NCBI GenBank assembly: GCA_002840355.1
Contig: PHAL01000007.1
Span: forward strand, 1 to 64,000
Source: Elusimicrobia bacterium HGW-Elusimicrobia-3
GTDB taxonomy: Bacteria; Elusimicrobiota; Elusimicrobia; Elusimicrobiales; UBA9959
DNA length: 64,000 nt
Direction: 5' to 3'
The translations under genes were made by a program, and so were the position numbers. The notes under the pieces are model-generated. The model worked only from the letters and a program-made list of their open reading frames with translations, had not been told where the DNA came from and did no database searches. This document shows, piece by piece, positions 24,632 through 32,603 of the stretch (position 1 is the first letter of the stretch; each line of letters opens with the position of its first letter).

Positions 24632-25582
24632 GTACTCAAAACCTTTCTGGTCTACGTAGAAGGCGCGGCCGCCAAGCGAAACCCGGGCTATGCCGCCGCG
24701 GAAGCTCCCGGCCTGCTCGTATTTAAAATCTATTACCGTTTTTCCGTTACTGTCGATATAGCCCCAGCCGCCCTTGAAATCCTTCAGCGCGGGAGCCAGG
24801 CCCCCGTCGAAAGAGGCGCACATGGCGAAAGAGACGGGGATGGCCAGCTTGCCTTCCTTGTCTATGTAGCCGCAGCGCCCCTCGCCCTCCAGGGTTTGCG
24901 CGTGCGCCAGGCCCTCGCTGTAGGGGCCGATGGAAATATAGTCGCGGTACTTCAGCGTGAGCGCCTCCCGGCTGATGAAGCCGTACCTGTCCCCGAGGCG
25001 GGCGGTGGCGTAGCCGCCGCTGAACGGGAAGGCCTCGGCGTAGACCGGGGGCAGCACCTCCTTGCCTGAGAGGTCTATGTAGCCGTACTTGCCGTCCACC
25101 TTAACGCGGGCCAGGCCCTCGCTGACGGGGTAGATCTCTTCGTACCTGCCGCCGCGGAACTCCCTGGAATCCTTGAGCAGCAGGCCCCAGCGCCCGTCCT
25201 TCCTGGCGGGGGCGGCGCCCTCGCGGAAAGGCAGCAGTTCGTCGTAGTCGAAAGGGATGACCGTTTTGCCGGCGCCGTCCACGCAGCCCCAGCGCCCCCT
25301 GCTCTTTACCGGGGCGCAGCCGCCGCTGAAAGAGCCGGCCGACTGGTAGCGCGGCGCTATGACCTTTTTGCCCCGCTTGTCTATGAAGCCGTACTTGCCG
25401 CCGGCCAGCACCAGGGCCAGGCCCTCGCTGAACGGCTCGGCGTAGCCGTAGGCGGGGCGTATGACCACCCGGCCGCCCGGCGCGGCGTAGCCCCATTTGC
25501 CCTTGGAGTTATAAGGAATTAATTCCTGCGCCGCCGCCCCCGCGGCGAGCGAAAAGAGCAGTATAAAAGCGGTTCTGATCAT
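24623..25582 (-). CDS. Secreted WG-repeat protein
   Basis: A 319-aa protein with a signal peptide (MIRTAFILLFSLAAGAAA) and about nine copies of a 30-40-residue WG (KWG) repeat, for example KWGYAAPGGRVVIRPAY, KYGFIDKRGKKVIAPRY and GWGYIDSNGKTVIDFKYEQAGSF. The repeats alternate G-(Y/F)-I-D and P-x-Y/F-(E/D)-x-A-x-P-F-S-x-G-L-A signatures. WG proteins form beta-rich solenoids or propellers and are often surface or periplasmic binders of unknown ligand. A TATTAT hexamer 6 nt before the ATG, with no Shine-Dalgarno, predicts a leaderless mRNA. It is divergent from coaD. Confidence 0.85.
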   Translation of the reverse strand: MIRTAFILLFSLAAGAAAQELIPYNSKGKWGYAAPGGRVVIRPAYGYAEPFSEGLALVLAGGKYGFIDKRGKKVIAPRYQSAGSFSGGCAPVKSRGRWGCVDGAGKTVIPFDYDELLPFREGAAPARKDGRWGLLLKDSREFRGGRYEEIYPVSEGLARVKVDGKYGYIDLSGKEVLPPVYAEAFPFSGGYATARLGDRYGFISREALTLKYRDYISIGPYSEGLAHAQTLEGEGRCGYIDKEGKLAIPVSFAMCASFDGGLAPALKDFKGGWGYIDSNGKTVIDFKYEQAGSFRGGIARVSLGGRAFYVDQKGFEYKK

Positions 25583-25645
25583 AGGCCAATAATACTATTT
25601 TTGCCGTCCGGGCCGTCCGGACTAAATTTGTATAATCGAATTATC

Positions 25646-26128
25646 ATGAAAAAGCGCGTCGCGGTTTACCCCGGCAGTTTCGACCCGGTCACTTTCGGCC
25701 ACCTGGATATCATCGACCGGGCCTCCAAGATCTTCGACCACCTGATAGTCAGCGTTTTCGTGCACAGCGCCAAGCGGCACCTGTTCGATATTCCGCAGCG
25801 CGTGGCCATGCTCAAGACCGCCCTGAAAGGCAAAAAGAACGTCAGCGTGGACTGCTTCGAGGGCCTGCTGGTGGATTACGCCAGGAAGAAGAAGACCGGC
25901 GTGATAGTCAGGGGCCTGCGCGCCATCTCGGACCTGGAGTACGAGTTCCAGATCGCCGCGGTGAACCGGACGCTGTCGCCCGGCATAGAAACGGTGTTCT
26001 TCATGCCGCGCCAGCGCTATACCTATCTCTCCTCCAGCATAGTGCGCGACATCGCCCACTTCAAAGGGGACGTGTCCAAACTGGTGCCGCCGCACGTGGT
26101 AAAGGCTATAAAACGGCTTAAAAAATAA
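25646..26128 (+). CDS. coaD: Phosphopantetheine adenylyltransferase
   Basis: A 160-aa protein, the family length. AVYPGSFDPVTFGHLDIIDRA contains the TxGH nucleotidyltransferase motif; VRGLRAISDLEYEFQIAAVNR and YTYLSSSIVRDIAHFKGDVSKLVP are the substrate and ISSS-type motifs. It adenylates 4'-phosphopantetheine to dephospho-CoA. ATG 25646 is chosen over an upstream in-frame start because the TATAAT hexamer at 25631-25636 would place +1 only a few bases before this ATG, implying a leaderless or very short leader; no Shine-Dalgarno is seen. Confidence 0.96.
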   Translation: MKKRVAVYPGSFDPVTFGHLDIIDRASKIFDHLIVSVFVHSAKRHLFDIPQRVAMLKTALKGKKNVSVDCFEGLLVDYARKKKTGVIVRGLRAISDLEYEFQIAAVNRTLSPGIETVFFMPRQRYTYLSSSIVRDIAHFKGDVSKLVPPHVVKAIKRLKK

Positions 26129-26140
26129 CCCTTACTGCCA

Positions 26141-26175
26141 ATAAAAAACCCCGGTTCCTGCCGGGGTTTTTTATT
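26141..26175. terminator. Bidirectional intrinsic terminator
   Basis: A CCCCGG/CCGGGG hairpin with a 6-nt loop, flanked by A6 and T6 runs, between the convergent coaD and FecR-domain genes. Confidence 0.9.
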
Positions 26176-26189
26176 TGTGGTTAAACGGC

Positions 26190-26906
26190 TTACTTGGGCT
26201 TCAGCCCCACGTCCACGTCCTTCTCCTGGCCGTCCTTGGCTATCTTGACGCGCAGGTTCTTGTCGCTCAGGCCCACGCGCTTGAGGTATTTGCCGATGTC
26301 CTTTACGTCTATGGCCTCCTGCCAGTTGCCGGCCTCGCCCTTGGTCATGCTCCTCGCCGGCGCCGGGGCCGATCTCGGGTCCGCCACCGTGCTGATCTGG
26401 CCGGCGAACAGCGACTGCTTGCCCAGCGCGTTCTCCAGGTCCACGTGCCCCTCGTAAACCTTGACGGTCAGCAGGCTGCGCTGCTCTATGTCGGCCTCGG
26501 TGCCGCGCACCGCGCAGACCGCGGCCGGGGTGCGCACGGTCAGTTTGGCCCGCTTGTGCAGCATGCGGCTCCAGACCTGGCCCATGGCCAGCCCGAACAT
26601 TTCCCGCAGCCCCTTCTTGCCGGGCATCTCCAGCACAGAGTTTTCGTTGATGCGGATCTCGGCGCCGGTCTTGGTGATCAGGGAGGCCCTGGCCCCGGCC
26701 CCGGTTTTCACCAGGTCGCCCGGGTGCAGCAGGTCGTTGGCCTTGAGTTCGGCGTAAGCCTCGCTCCCGGCCCGGGCGTAGGTGACGTCGCCCTGCACGA
26801 AGACGGAGACCGCCGCTATCTTTTCGGCGCAGAAAGCCTGCCCGCCCGGGTACAAGGTCAGCACGGCCAGCGCGGCCGCCGCCAGAATGGTCTTATGGAG
26901 TTTCAT
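26190..26906 (-). CDS. Exported FecR-domain protein
   Basis: A 238-aa protein with a signal peptide (MKLHKTILAAAALAVLTLYPGGQAFC). The FecR-type core runs over residues 30-160: VQGDVTYARAGSEAYAELKANDLLHPGDLVKTGAGARASLI, EIRINENSVLEM, VRTPAAVCAVRGTEADI and VKVYEGHVDLEN. Here it is a stand-alone periplasmic protein with no sigma factor or TonB receptor nearby, unlike iron-dicitrate FecR. The last 60 residues are charged. The start has a GGGGAGG Shine-Dalgarno. The promoter TTGCCC, 17-nt spacer, TACAAT lies about 45 nt upstream of the ATG. Confidence 0.85.
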   Translation of the reverse strand: MKLHKTILAAAALAVLTLYPGGQAFCAEKIAAVSVFVQGDVTYARAGSEAYAELKANDLLHPGDLVKTGAGARASLITKTGAEIRINENSVLEMPGKKGLREMFGLAMGQVWSRMLHKRAKLTVRTPAAVCAVRGTEADIEQRSLLTVKVYEGHVDLENALGKQSLFAGQISTVADPRSAPAPARSMTKGEAGNWQEAIDVKDIGKYLKRVGLSDKNLRVKIAKDGQEKDVDVGLKPK

Positions 26907-27039
26907 ACTGTTACCTCCCCGCGTATCGCTCTACTAGATTGTAGCTCCGCCACGGCGGGGGGGCAAGGTGACGCTGTTTACTTGTATCCAAGTGCACACT
27001 GCGCTAGCCGCCGAACTCGGTGAGGTTGCGGCGGTATTT

Positions 27040-27060
27040 CAGCGGCACGTTCTGCCGCTG
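27040..27060. repeat. 8-bp perfect hairpin in intergenic region
   Basis: CAGCGGCA and TGCCGCTG flank a 5-nt loop. It is one of three hairpins within 110 bp upstream of the DMT transporter gene. There is no T-tract, so it is unlikely to be a terminator. Confidence 0.5.
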
Positions 27061-27067
27061 CAGTCGG

Positions 27068-27090
27068 CTGTCGAGGCTTCGCCTCGACAG
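27068..27090. repeat. Short palindromic repeat, copy 1
   Basis: A 10-bp stem CTGTCGAGGC/GCCTCGACAG closed by TTC (GAA on the other strand). The same 23-nt palindrome recurs at 32579-32601 with a single compensatory G-C to A-T change. Confidence 0.65.
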
Positions 27091-27116
27091 GGGAAAGCGC
27101 GTGTCGGGTAGTTTTC

Positions 27117-27143
27117 TATAATATAAGCCGCTAGCAAAGCGGC
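27117..27143 (+). promoter_or_regulatory. Promoter and start-proximal hairpin of the DMT transporter gene
   Basis: A TATAAT hexamer at 27117-27122 is followed by a GCCGCT/AGCGGC hairpin with a 5-nt loop (27127-27143), which ends 2 nt before the ATG. The predicted +1 falls at the hairpin, and there is no Shine-Dalgarno. The palindrome could be an operator or an RNA structure over the start. Confidence 0.5.
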
Positions 27144-27145
27144 AA

Positions 27146-28021
27146 ATGGAAAAAGCCTATCTCTTCGCCTTCGCGGCCAACCTCAGCTTCGCCATCGGCG
27201 TGCAGTTCTTCACGCATTACGCGCGCAGGATCTCCAGCCTGTGGGTGAACTGCTTCAAGGGCCTGGTGGCCGCCCTGCTTTTCGCGGTTACGGTGCTGCT
27301 GCAGGGCGGCTTTCACCAGGTGGGCGCCGGCAGCGCCGCGCTGTTCGGGCTCTCCGGCCTGCTCGGCCTCGGGGTGGCCGACGTCTTCCTTATAAAAGCT
27401 TTCTCGCTGATGGGCCCCGGCCGCACCATGATGCTGTTCGGCTTCCAGCCGCTGATCATAGGCGTGGTCAGTTATTTCGCCTTCGGCCAGGCCATAGACG
27501 CCAGGAAGATCTACGCCATCCTGTTCTTCGTGGTCTGCCTCTTTATTTTCTCGCTGGAGTCCTTCCGCAAGCAGGGCCACTGGAATGTGCGGGCCAGCCT
27601 GTTCGCCCTGGGCGGCGTGGCGCTGGACGGCCTGGGCGTGCTGATTACGCGCTACGCCTTCAACAACAGCCCCGGCATCGGCACCACCGAGGGCAACTTC
27701 TACCGCGCAACCGGGGCGCTGCTGCTTTTCGCCCTGCTGTCGCGTGTGAAGCCTTTCCGTTTCGTCGAGAAATTCAGGGGGCTCAGCCGGCCCGCGCTGC
27801 TCTGGATCACGCTGGGTTCGGTGGCCGGCACCTACATGTCGCTGATGTTCTACCTCAGCGCCATACGCTATTCCGGCGCGCTGGCGGCGGTGTCTGGCAT
27901 AGCCATCACCGGCACCCTGTTCGCCTCGCTGTTCGAGTGCCTGGCGGAGCGGCGCCTGCCGTCCGGCTACCTCATGGTCGCGCTCGTCTTCTTCCTGGGC
28001 GGTATGGCCTTCCTTTTCTGA
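27146..28021 (+). CDS. EamA/DMT superfamily transporter
   Basis: A 291-aa protein with about ten hydrophobic helices in two repeats of five, the DMT layout. The first repeat begins at YLFAFAANLSFAIGVQFFTHYA; the second begins near residue 150 (ASLFALGGVALDGLGVLITRYAF) and ends AAVSGIAITGTLFASLFECLAERRLPSGYLMVALVFFLGGMAFLF, the typical last helix pair. These proteins export metabolites or drugs at the inner membrane; the substrate is unknown. The next gene starts 34 nt downstream with its own Shine-Dalgarno (CGGAG). Confidence 0.85.
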   Translation: MEKAYLFAFAANLSFAIGVQFFTHYARRISSLWVNCFKGLVAALLFAVTVLLQGGFHQVGAGSAALFGLSGLLGLGVADVFLIKAFSLMGPGRTMMLFGFQPLIIGVVSYFAFGQAIDARKIYAILFFVVCLFIFSLESFRKQGHWNVRASLFALGGVALDGLGVLITRYAFNNSPGIGTTEGNFYRATGALLLFALLSRVKPFRFVEKFRGLSRPALLWITLGSVAGTYMSLMFYLSAIRYSGALAAVSGIAITGTLFASLFECLAERRLPSGYLMVALVFFLGGMAFLF

Positions 28022-28055
28022 CGCCGCCCATGCTATTATTTTTCACGGAGAGCTT

Positions 28056-29081
28056 ATGATAAAAATTATTTTCGCCTGCCTGATATGCGCCGTCCCCGCC
28101 GCAGCCGGTGAAGAAGAGGCTTTTAGGCCCGAATCGCTGGCCCCGGCCTACCTGCCGGTGAGCCGCCCCGCCCAACCGGAACTGACGGCCGCCCTGCGCG
28201 GCAAGGTAAAGACGCTGGGCCTTAACAACAGGAACAATATCTCGCGGGCGCTGCTGCTGCTGCCGCGCGACCGCTCGGGGGCAGGCGCGCTGAGTTTCGA
28301 GATAGAGAAAGGCGAGCGCGCCGGCGTCTACCAGTGCGAAGCGCTGGGCCGGGGCGAAACCGTCCGCGAGCCGCGGGATAAGTGGACGGCCGGCCTGATA
28401 AGCGGGACCACTATCTATTACGCCCCGGCGCACCTGTCCGGCGGCGCAACCATCCCCGGGGTTTACGACATCAGGAACATCTCTCCGGAGGTCTACGACG
28501 TGCATTTTCTTAACAAGGCCGACGAGGCGCTGCTGGCCCGCACCGCCCGGCCGAAAAAGACCCCGAAGAAAGTGAAGCGCCGCTTCAGCGCGGTCTGGAG
28601 CCACTGGTATCCGAAAAATTCTCCGGCCGTGCCGGTGGACATGATCTGGGCGGCGGACTCCCAGGCCGGCTCGCAGGGGCAGGGCCTGCCGGCGTTCGAG
28701 CGGCCGCCCCAAGGGCTGACGCCGGAGCAGGGTTCGCTGCGGGCCAGGCAGCTGGCCGCCGACCCCGGCTATTACCGCGGGCCCTACGGGCGCCACGGCT
28801 TCGCCGTACATACCGACCGCTGGGAGGACCCGGAGCGGCTGGCCGATGCGGCCTTCGCGGGCCGGCCCGAGAAAGAGGATTTCCGCTGGCGCGACACCAA
28901 CGGCTGCGTAAAACTGCGGCCCGCCTGCCTGGAACTTTTTAACGAGTTCATCGCCGAGCAGGAAGGGAAGAAGCGCCGCGTGCAGCTGGAGGTCTACGAG
29001 ACCCCGCTGCTCGACGGCCTGCCCGCCGAGCCGCCGTCAGCCCAGGGCGACGAAGCCGCGGGGGGCCAGCCGGAGAATTAG
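28056..29081 (+). CDS. Secreted L,D-transpeptidase (YkuD)-like protein
   Basis: A 341-aa protein with a signal peptide (MIKIIFACLICAVPAAA). Near the C-terminus GRHGFAVHTDRW followed by FRWRDTNGCVKLRPACLELFNEF matches the YkuD layout of a His-containing strand and then the catalytic (S/T)-H-G-C-(V/I)-R-(L/M) motif. Here the motif is TNGCVKL, with Asn for His and Lys for Arg. A central linker is Lys-rich (KKTPKKVKRR). If active it would cross-link peptidoglycan or attach proteins to it; the altered motif makes activity uncertain. The last 45 nt overlap the convergent amylase gene. Confidence 0.6.
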   Translation: MIKIIFACLICAVPAAAGEEEAFRPESLAPAYLPVSRPAQPELTAALRGKVKTLGLNNRNNISRALLLLPRDRSGAGALSFEIEKGERAGVYQCEALGRGETVREPRDKWTAGLISGTTIYYAPAHLSGGATIPGVYDIRNISPEVYDVHFLNKADEALLARTARPKKTPKKVKRRFSAVWSHWYPKNSPAVPVDMIWAADSQAGSQGQGLPAFERPPQGLTPEQGSLRARQLAADPGYYRGPYGRHGFAVHTDRWEDPERLADAAFAGRPEKEDFRWRDTNGCVKLRPACLELFNEFIAEQEGKKRRVQLEVYETPLLDGLPAEPPSAQGDEAAGGQPEN

Positions 29082-30476
29082 TTCTTTGCCGGCGGTTTGT
29101 ATCGCAACGCCGGAGTCTAGCAGCGCGCGCGGGCTACTGCCCGGCGCGCTTTTCTTTACGCGGATCTCGCGTGCCGCCGGGCTGTTGTTGATGTAGCAGG
29201 TGATGGCGGCGCGGCCGAGGCGGCGCCGGAATGCCAGTATCTCCCCGTCGCAATACTCTTCCAGGAACTCGAAACTGCCGCTCTTGATGACAGGGTTGTT
29301 GCGGCGCAGCGCGCCCAGCTGCCGGTAAAGTTTAAGCAGGCCCGTGTTCCACGCCTTCCGGTTCTGCCACGGCATGGCGTTGCGCGTGCCGGCGTTCAGC
29401 GCCCCTTCCATGCCTATCTCCTCGCCGTAATAGACGTTCACCGCGCCCGGGAACAGGAACGAGAACACCACCGCCATCTGCACCAGCGCCTCGTCGCCGC
29501 CGTAGGTGTTGAGCATGCGGTCCGTGTCGTGGCTCGACAGCATGTTCATCTGCACCAGCGTGGTGGCGTACTTGTAATGCCCGAGCAGCGCGCGGATGTC
29601 GTCCTGGAATTTCTTCTGGCCGCCGGGCCGCAGCCGCCTCCCGCCGTAGGCGTGGGTGAGGCTGAGCTTTTTGCCGCCGAAATAGGCGATGCAGGCCGCG
29701 CTGAGCCGGTAGTTCATCACCGCGTCGAACTGGTCGCCGGCCAGCCAGCGCTTTGCCTCGCCCCAGATCTCGCCGGTGATATAGCAGCCCGGGTTCACGC
29801 CCTTGCAGACCCGCCTGAACTCGCGCCAGAAGGCGTCGTCGTTGATCTCGTGCGGCACGTCGAGGCGCCAGCCGTCTATGCCCCGCTCCAGCCAGTATTT
29901 TGCGACGTCCAGGATGAAGCGGCGCACTTCGGGGTTCCTGGTGTTGAACTTGGGCAGGGCCGGCAAATTCCACCAGCAGGAGTAGTTCGGTTTTTCGTCC
30001 CGGCCGAGGTTGTAGGCCTTCAGCGGCCAGCCCCGCGGGTGGAACCATTTGCGGTACGGCGAGGCGGCGCCGTTCTCCAGCAGGTGGTTGAACTGGAAGA
30101 AGCCGCGGCTGGCGTGATTGAAGACGCCGTCGAGGATGACCCTTATGCCGCGCCGGTGCGCCGCCTTTATGAAGGAGTCCAGCGCGGCGTCGCCGCCCAG
30201 GATGGGATCTACCTTGTAATAGTCGTGGGTGTGGTAGCGGTGGTTGGCGGCGGAGGCGAAGACCGGGTTGAAATAGACGGCCGTGGCGCCCAGGCTCGCG
30301 ATGTGGTCCAGGCGTTCCTCCGCGCCTTTCAGGTTGCCCCCCTTGAAGCCCTCGGCGGTCTCCGGGGTCTCCCAACGCTCGAATTCGCCGTCTATGCCCG
30401 CGGCCGCCGACCGCGCGAAGCGGTCCGGGAAGATCTGGTAGATCACCGCGCCCCTGACCCAGTCTATGTGGCTCAT
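29037..30476 (-). CDS. Glycoside hydrolase family 13 (alpha-amylase / neopullulanase-like)
   Basis: A 479-aa protein without a signal peptide, so cytoplasmic. The GH13 regions are in order: VIYQIFPDRF, GATAVYFNPVFAS, the DGVFNHAS region I, GWRLDVPHE with the nucleophile Asp, ITGEIWGE with the acid/base Glu, and NMLSSHDTDRML with the third Asp. The YHTHDYYKVDPILGG segment is typical of neopullulanases and cyclomaltodextrinases. It probably degrades maltodextrins or internal glycogen. The C-terminal 80 residues form the usual beta domain. Its 3' end overlaps the YkuD-like gene. Confidence 0.92.
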   Translation of the reverse strand: MSHIDWVRGAVIYQIFPDRFARSAAAGIDGEFERWETPETAEGFKGGNLKGAEERLDHIASLGATAVYFNPVFASAANHRYHTHDYYKVDPILGGDAALDSFIKAAHRRGIRVILDGVFNHASRGFFQFNHLLENGAASPYRKWFHPRGWPLKAYNLGRDEKPNYSCWWNLPALPKFNTRNPEVRRFILDVAKYWLERGIDGWRLDVPHEINDDAFWREFRRVCKGVNPGCYITGEIWGEAKRWLAGDQFDAVMNYRLSAACIAYFGGKKLSLTHAYGGRRLRPGGQKKFQDDIRALLGHYKYATTLVQMNMLSSHDTDRMLNTYGGDEALVQMAVVFSFLFPGAVNVYYGEEIGMEGALNAGTRNAMPWQNRKAWNTGLLKLYRQLGALRRNNPVIKSGSFEFLEEYCDGEILAFRRRLGRAAITCYINNSPAAREIRVKKSAPGSSPRALLDSGVAIQTAGKELILRLAPRGFVALG

Positions 30477-30500
30477 GCCGTCTCCTTGTAAGCCGCTAAT

Positions 30501-30535
30501 GAAAGAGCCCCCCCGGTTTGTTCCGGAGGGGCTCT
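30501..30535 (-). terminator. Intrinsic terminator after the S1 gene
   Basis: On the minus strand, AGAGCCCC and GGGGCTCT arms enclose a loop that can itself pair partly (CCGG...CCGG), followed by TTTC. It lies between the S1-domain gene and the amylase gene on the same strand. Confidence 0.6.
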
Positions 30536-30554
30536 GCGTAACTGGCTGCTCCGG

Positions 30555-31742
30555 TTACTTGTTTATCTTGTTCTTGGTCTCCAGCTGGCGCTTGAGCTGC
30601 TCGCCCAGCGAACCCATCACCGGCTCCTCGTGGGATTCCGGCTTCTGGTACTTCTGCATGGTCTCGTTGGTCTCCTGCTCCTGGCGGCTGACCTCGGCGG
30701 GCACCAGCGAGATGCGCTTGTTGGCCGTGTCGACGTTCTCCACCAGCACCTCTATCTCCTGGCCCACCTGGAGGACTTCCTCGGGGTGGTTGATGCGGCG
30801 GTCGCCGCCCAGGCGGGAAACGTGTATGAGACCGTCCACGCCGTCGCCCAGAGAGACGAAGGCGCCGAACGGGGCCAGGCGGGAAACGCGGCCCTTCTGG
30901 TAGGAGCCGGCCGGCCAGTTCTGGGAGGCGGTGTCCCACGGGTTGGGCAGCGCGTCCTTGAGGCTCAGCGAGATCCTGCGGTTGTCCCAGTCCAGGTTCT
31001 TGATAATGACTTCCACCGGCTGGCCGGCGGTGAGCAGGTCGCTGACCTTCTCGGTGCGGCCCCAGGCCAGTTCGGACACGGGCAGCAGGCCTTCCACGCC
31101 GCCGATGTCGACGAAGGCGCCGAATTTCTGTATGGAGGTAACGACGCCGCGCACTTTATGGCCTTCCTGCAGCGTCTCTTTGAGCTCGGCGATCTTGACC
31201 TGGCGCTCCTGCTCCACGATCTCGCGGCGGGACAGCACGACGTTGCGGCGGTCCAGCTCTATGATGTAGAAAGCCAGTTCGGAGCCGACGTAGGCTTCGT
31301 GGTTCTCGTCGCGGCGCATGCCCATCTGCGAGAAGGGGCAGAAGGCGCGGGCGCCGCCGGGCAGCGTGATCTCGAAGCCGCCCTTGATCTCCTTGGCCAC
31401 GCGGCCGGCCACGGGGATGTGTTCCTTGAAAGCGTCTTCCATCTGGGCGCGGGCCGCGGGGCCGGTGCCGATGCGGGTGGTAAAGCGCATCTCGCCTTCC
31501 TCGGAGCGCAGGAACCAGGCGCGGATGGTGTCGCCTTCGCGGGCAATCAGATTGCCTTCGGCGTCTTTCAGCTCGTTAATATCTACGTAGCCTTCGCCTT
31601 TGCCGCCGACTTCGATCAGCGCCCATTCGGGGGTGATCTTCACGATGGGGGCTTCGACCTTCTGGCCGGGTTCCATCCTTGACGGCTCTTTATAGCTCTG
31701 TTCGAATAGTTCAGCGAAATTCTCTTCGTTTTCCATTTCCAT
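30555..31742 (-). CDS. rpsA: Ribosomal protein S1-like, four S1 domains
   Basis: A 395-aa protein with four S1 RNA-binding repeats, at about residues 28-96, 112-178, 194-262 and 282-352. The third and fourth carry the sharpest signatures (VRGVVTSIQKFGAFVDIGGVEGLLPVSEL, GRVSRLAPFGAFVSLGDGVDGLIHVSRL). Six-domain S1 is typical of Proteobacteria; shorter forms occur in other phyla. The start at 31742 is preceded by AGGAG with a 6-nt spacer. In-frame ATGs at 31775 and 31772 lie just after a TAAAAT hexamer, so a leaderless start 10-11 codons earlier is also possible. Confidence 0.88.
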   Translation of the reverse strand: MEMENEENFAELFEQSYKEPSRMEPGQKVEAPIVKITPEWALIEVGGKGEGYVDINELKDAEGNLIAREGDTIRAWFLRSEEGEMRFTTRIGTGPAARAQMEDAFKEHIPVAGRVAKEIKGGFEITLPGGARAFCPFSQMGMRRDENHEAYVGSELAFYIIELDRRNVVLSRREIVEQERQVKIAELKETLQEGHKVRGVVTSIQKFGAFVDIGGVEGLLPVSELAWGRTEKVSDLLTAGQPVEVIIKNLDWDNRRISLSLKDALPNPWDTASQNWPAGSYQKGRVSRLAPFGAFVSLGDGVDGLIHVSRLGGDRRINHPEEVLQVGQEIEVLVENVDTANKRISLVPAEVSRQEQETNETMQKYQKPESHEEPVMGSLGEQLKRQLETKNKINK

Positions 31743-31882
31743 GAGGGTCTCCTGAGGGGGTGTAGCGGACATCATAATGATTTTACAAAATTAAGAGGCC
31801 TTATTGGGAGAGAAGCCGCGCCCGTCGTTTAATTTTTGTATGATAGAGGCAGGTTCGGCAAAATTCGAGGAGCGGCCCCACA

Positions 31883-32524
31883 ATGGACAACACCAAGAAA
31901 TCGCGCTTCATCATCGGCATAGCCGGCGGCTCCGGCTCCGGCAAGACCACGCTGGCCGGCAAGCTGGTGGAGCATTGCGCCCGGATCGGCATCACCGGCC
32001 AGATCTTCTCCCTCGACAACTACTACCAGCCGCTCGACCACCTGGATTTCGACGAGAGGAAGAACTACAACTTCGACCATCCCGACGCGATAGACTCCGC
32101 CCTCGCCGTCAAACACCTCACCGACCTCTGCTCCGGCAAGACCATACAGCAGCCGGTCTACGACTTCAAGCAGCATACCCGCGAGCAGGAGTGCGTGCCC
32201 TGCAAGCCGACGCAGCTGATAGTGGTGGAAGGTCTCTACACGCTGCATTTTCCGAAGCTGCTGAAGGTCTGCGACTATAAGATCTTCGTGTCCACCGGCA
32301 TGGTGACGGCCGTGCTGCGCCGCGTGCAGCGCGACATCAGCGAGCGCGGCCGCGACATTGAGGGCATCAAGCACCAGATCCTGTCCACCGTGCTGCCCAT
32401 GTACGAGACCTTCGTGAAGCCCACGCAGAAGAACGCCCACTTCTCCATCAACTGGGAGGGAGAGGAGATCCCGGGCAAGGCCACCGAGGGCCTGGTGCGC
32501 ATGATGCGCGACCACTTCCGCTAG
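31883..32524 (+). CDS. udk: Uridine kinase
   Basis: A 213-aa protein. The P-loop is GIAGGSGSGKTTLA; SLDNYYQPLDHLDFDERKNYNFDHPDAIDS is the uridine-binding signature; VVEGLYTLHF holds the Walker B-like strand; RRVQRDISERGRD is the lid. It phosphorylates uridine and cytidine in pyrimidine salvage. The start has GAGGAG about 12 nt upstream. A strong terminator follows. Confidence 0.94.
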   Translation: MDNTKKSRFIIGIAGGSGSGKTTLAGKLVEHCARIGITGQIFSLDNYYQPLDHLDFDERKNYNFDHPDAIDSALAVKHLTDLCSGKTIQQPVYDFKQHTREQECVPCKPTQLIVVEGLYTLHFPKLLKVCDYKIFVSTGMVTAVLRRVQRDISERGRDIEGIKHQILSTVLPMYETFVKPTQKNAHFSINWEGEEIPGKATEGLVRMMRDHFR

Positions 32525-32538
32525 GCGCCGCCGAGCGA

Positions 32539-32572
32539 ATAAAAAACCCCGGGCTGCCCCGGGGTTTTTTAT
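32539..32572. terminator. Bidirectional intrinsic terminator after udk
   Basis: A CCCCGGG/CCCGGGG-type hairpin with A6 before and T6 after, between the convergent udk gene and the C11 peptidase gene. Confidence 0.9.
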
Positions 32573-32578
32573 TGTCCG

Positions 32579-32601
32579 CTATCGAGGCGAAGCCTCGATA
32601 G
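32579..32601. repeat. Short palindromic repeat, copy 2
   Basis: A 10-bp stem CTATCGAGGC/GCCTCGATAG with a GAA loop, 2 nt from the C11 peptidase stop codon. It is the same palindrome as 27068-27090, with one compensatory base-pair change. Confidence 0.65.
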
Positions 32602-32603
32602 GG

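Noticed and set aside
31743-31775. Upstream ATGs as the annotated start of the S1-domain gene
   Set aside because: The downstream ATG 31742 has a good AGGAG site at the right distance. The upstream starts remain possible only as leaderless starts, and this is noted in the entry.
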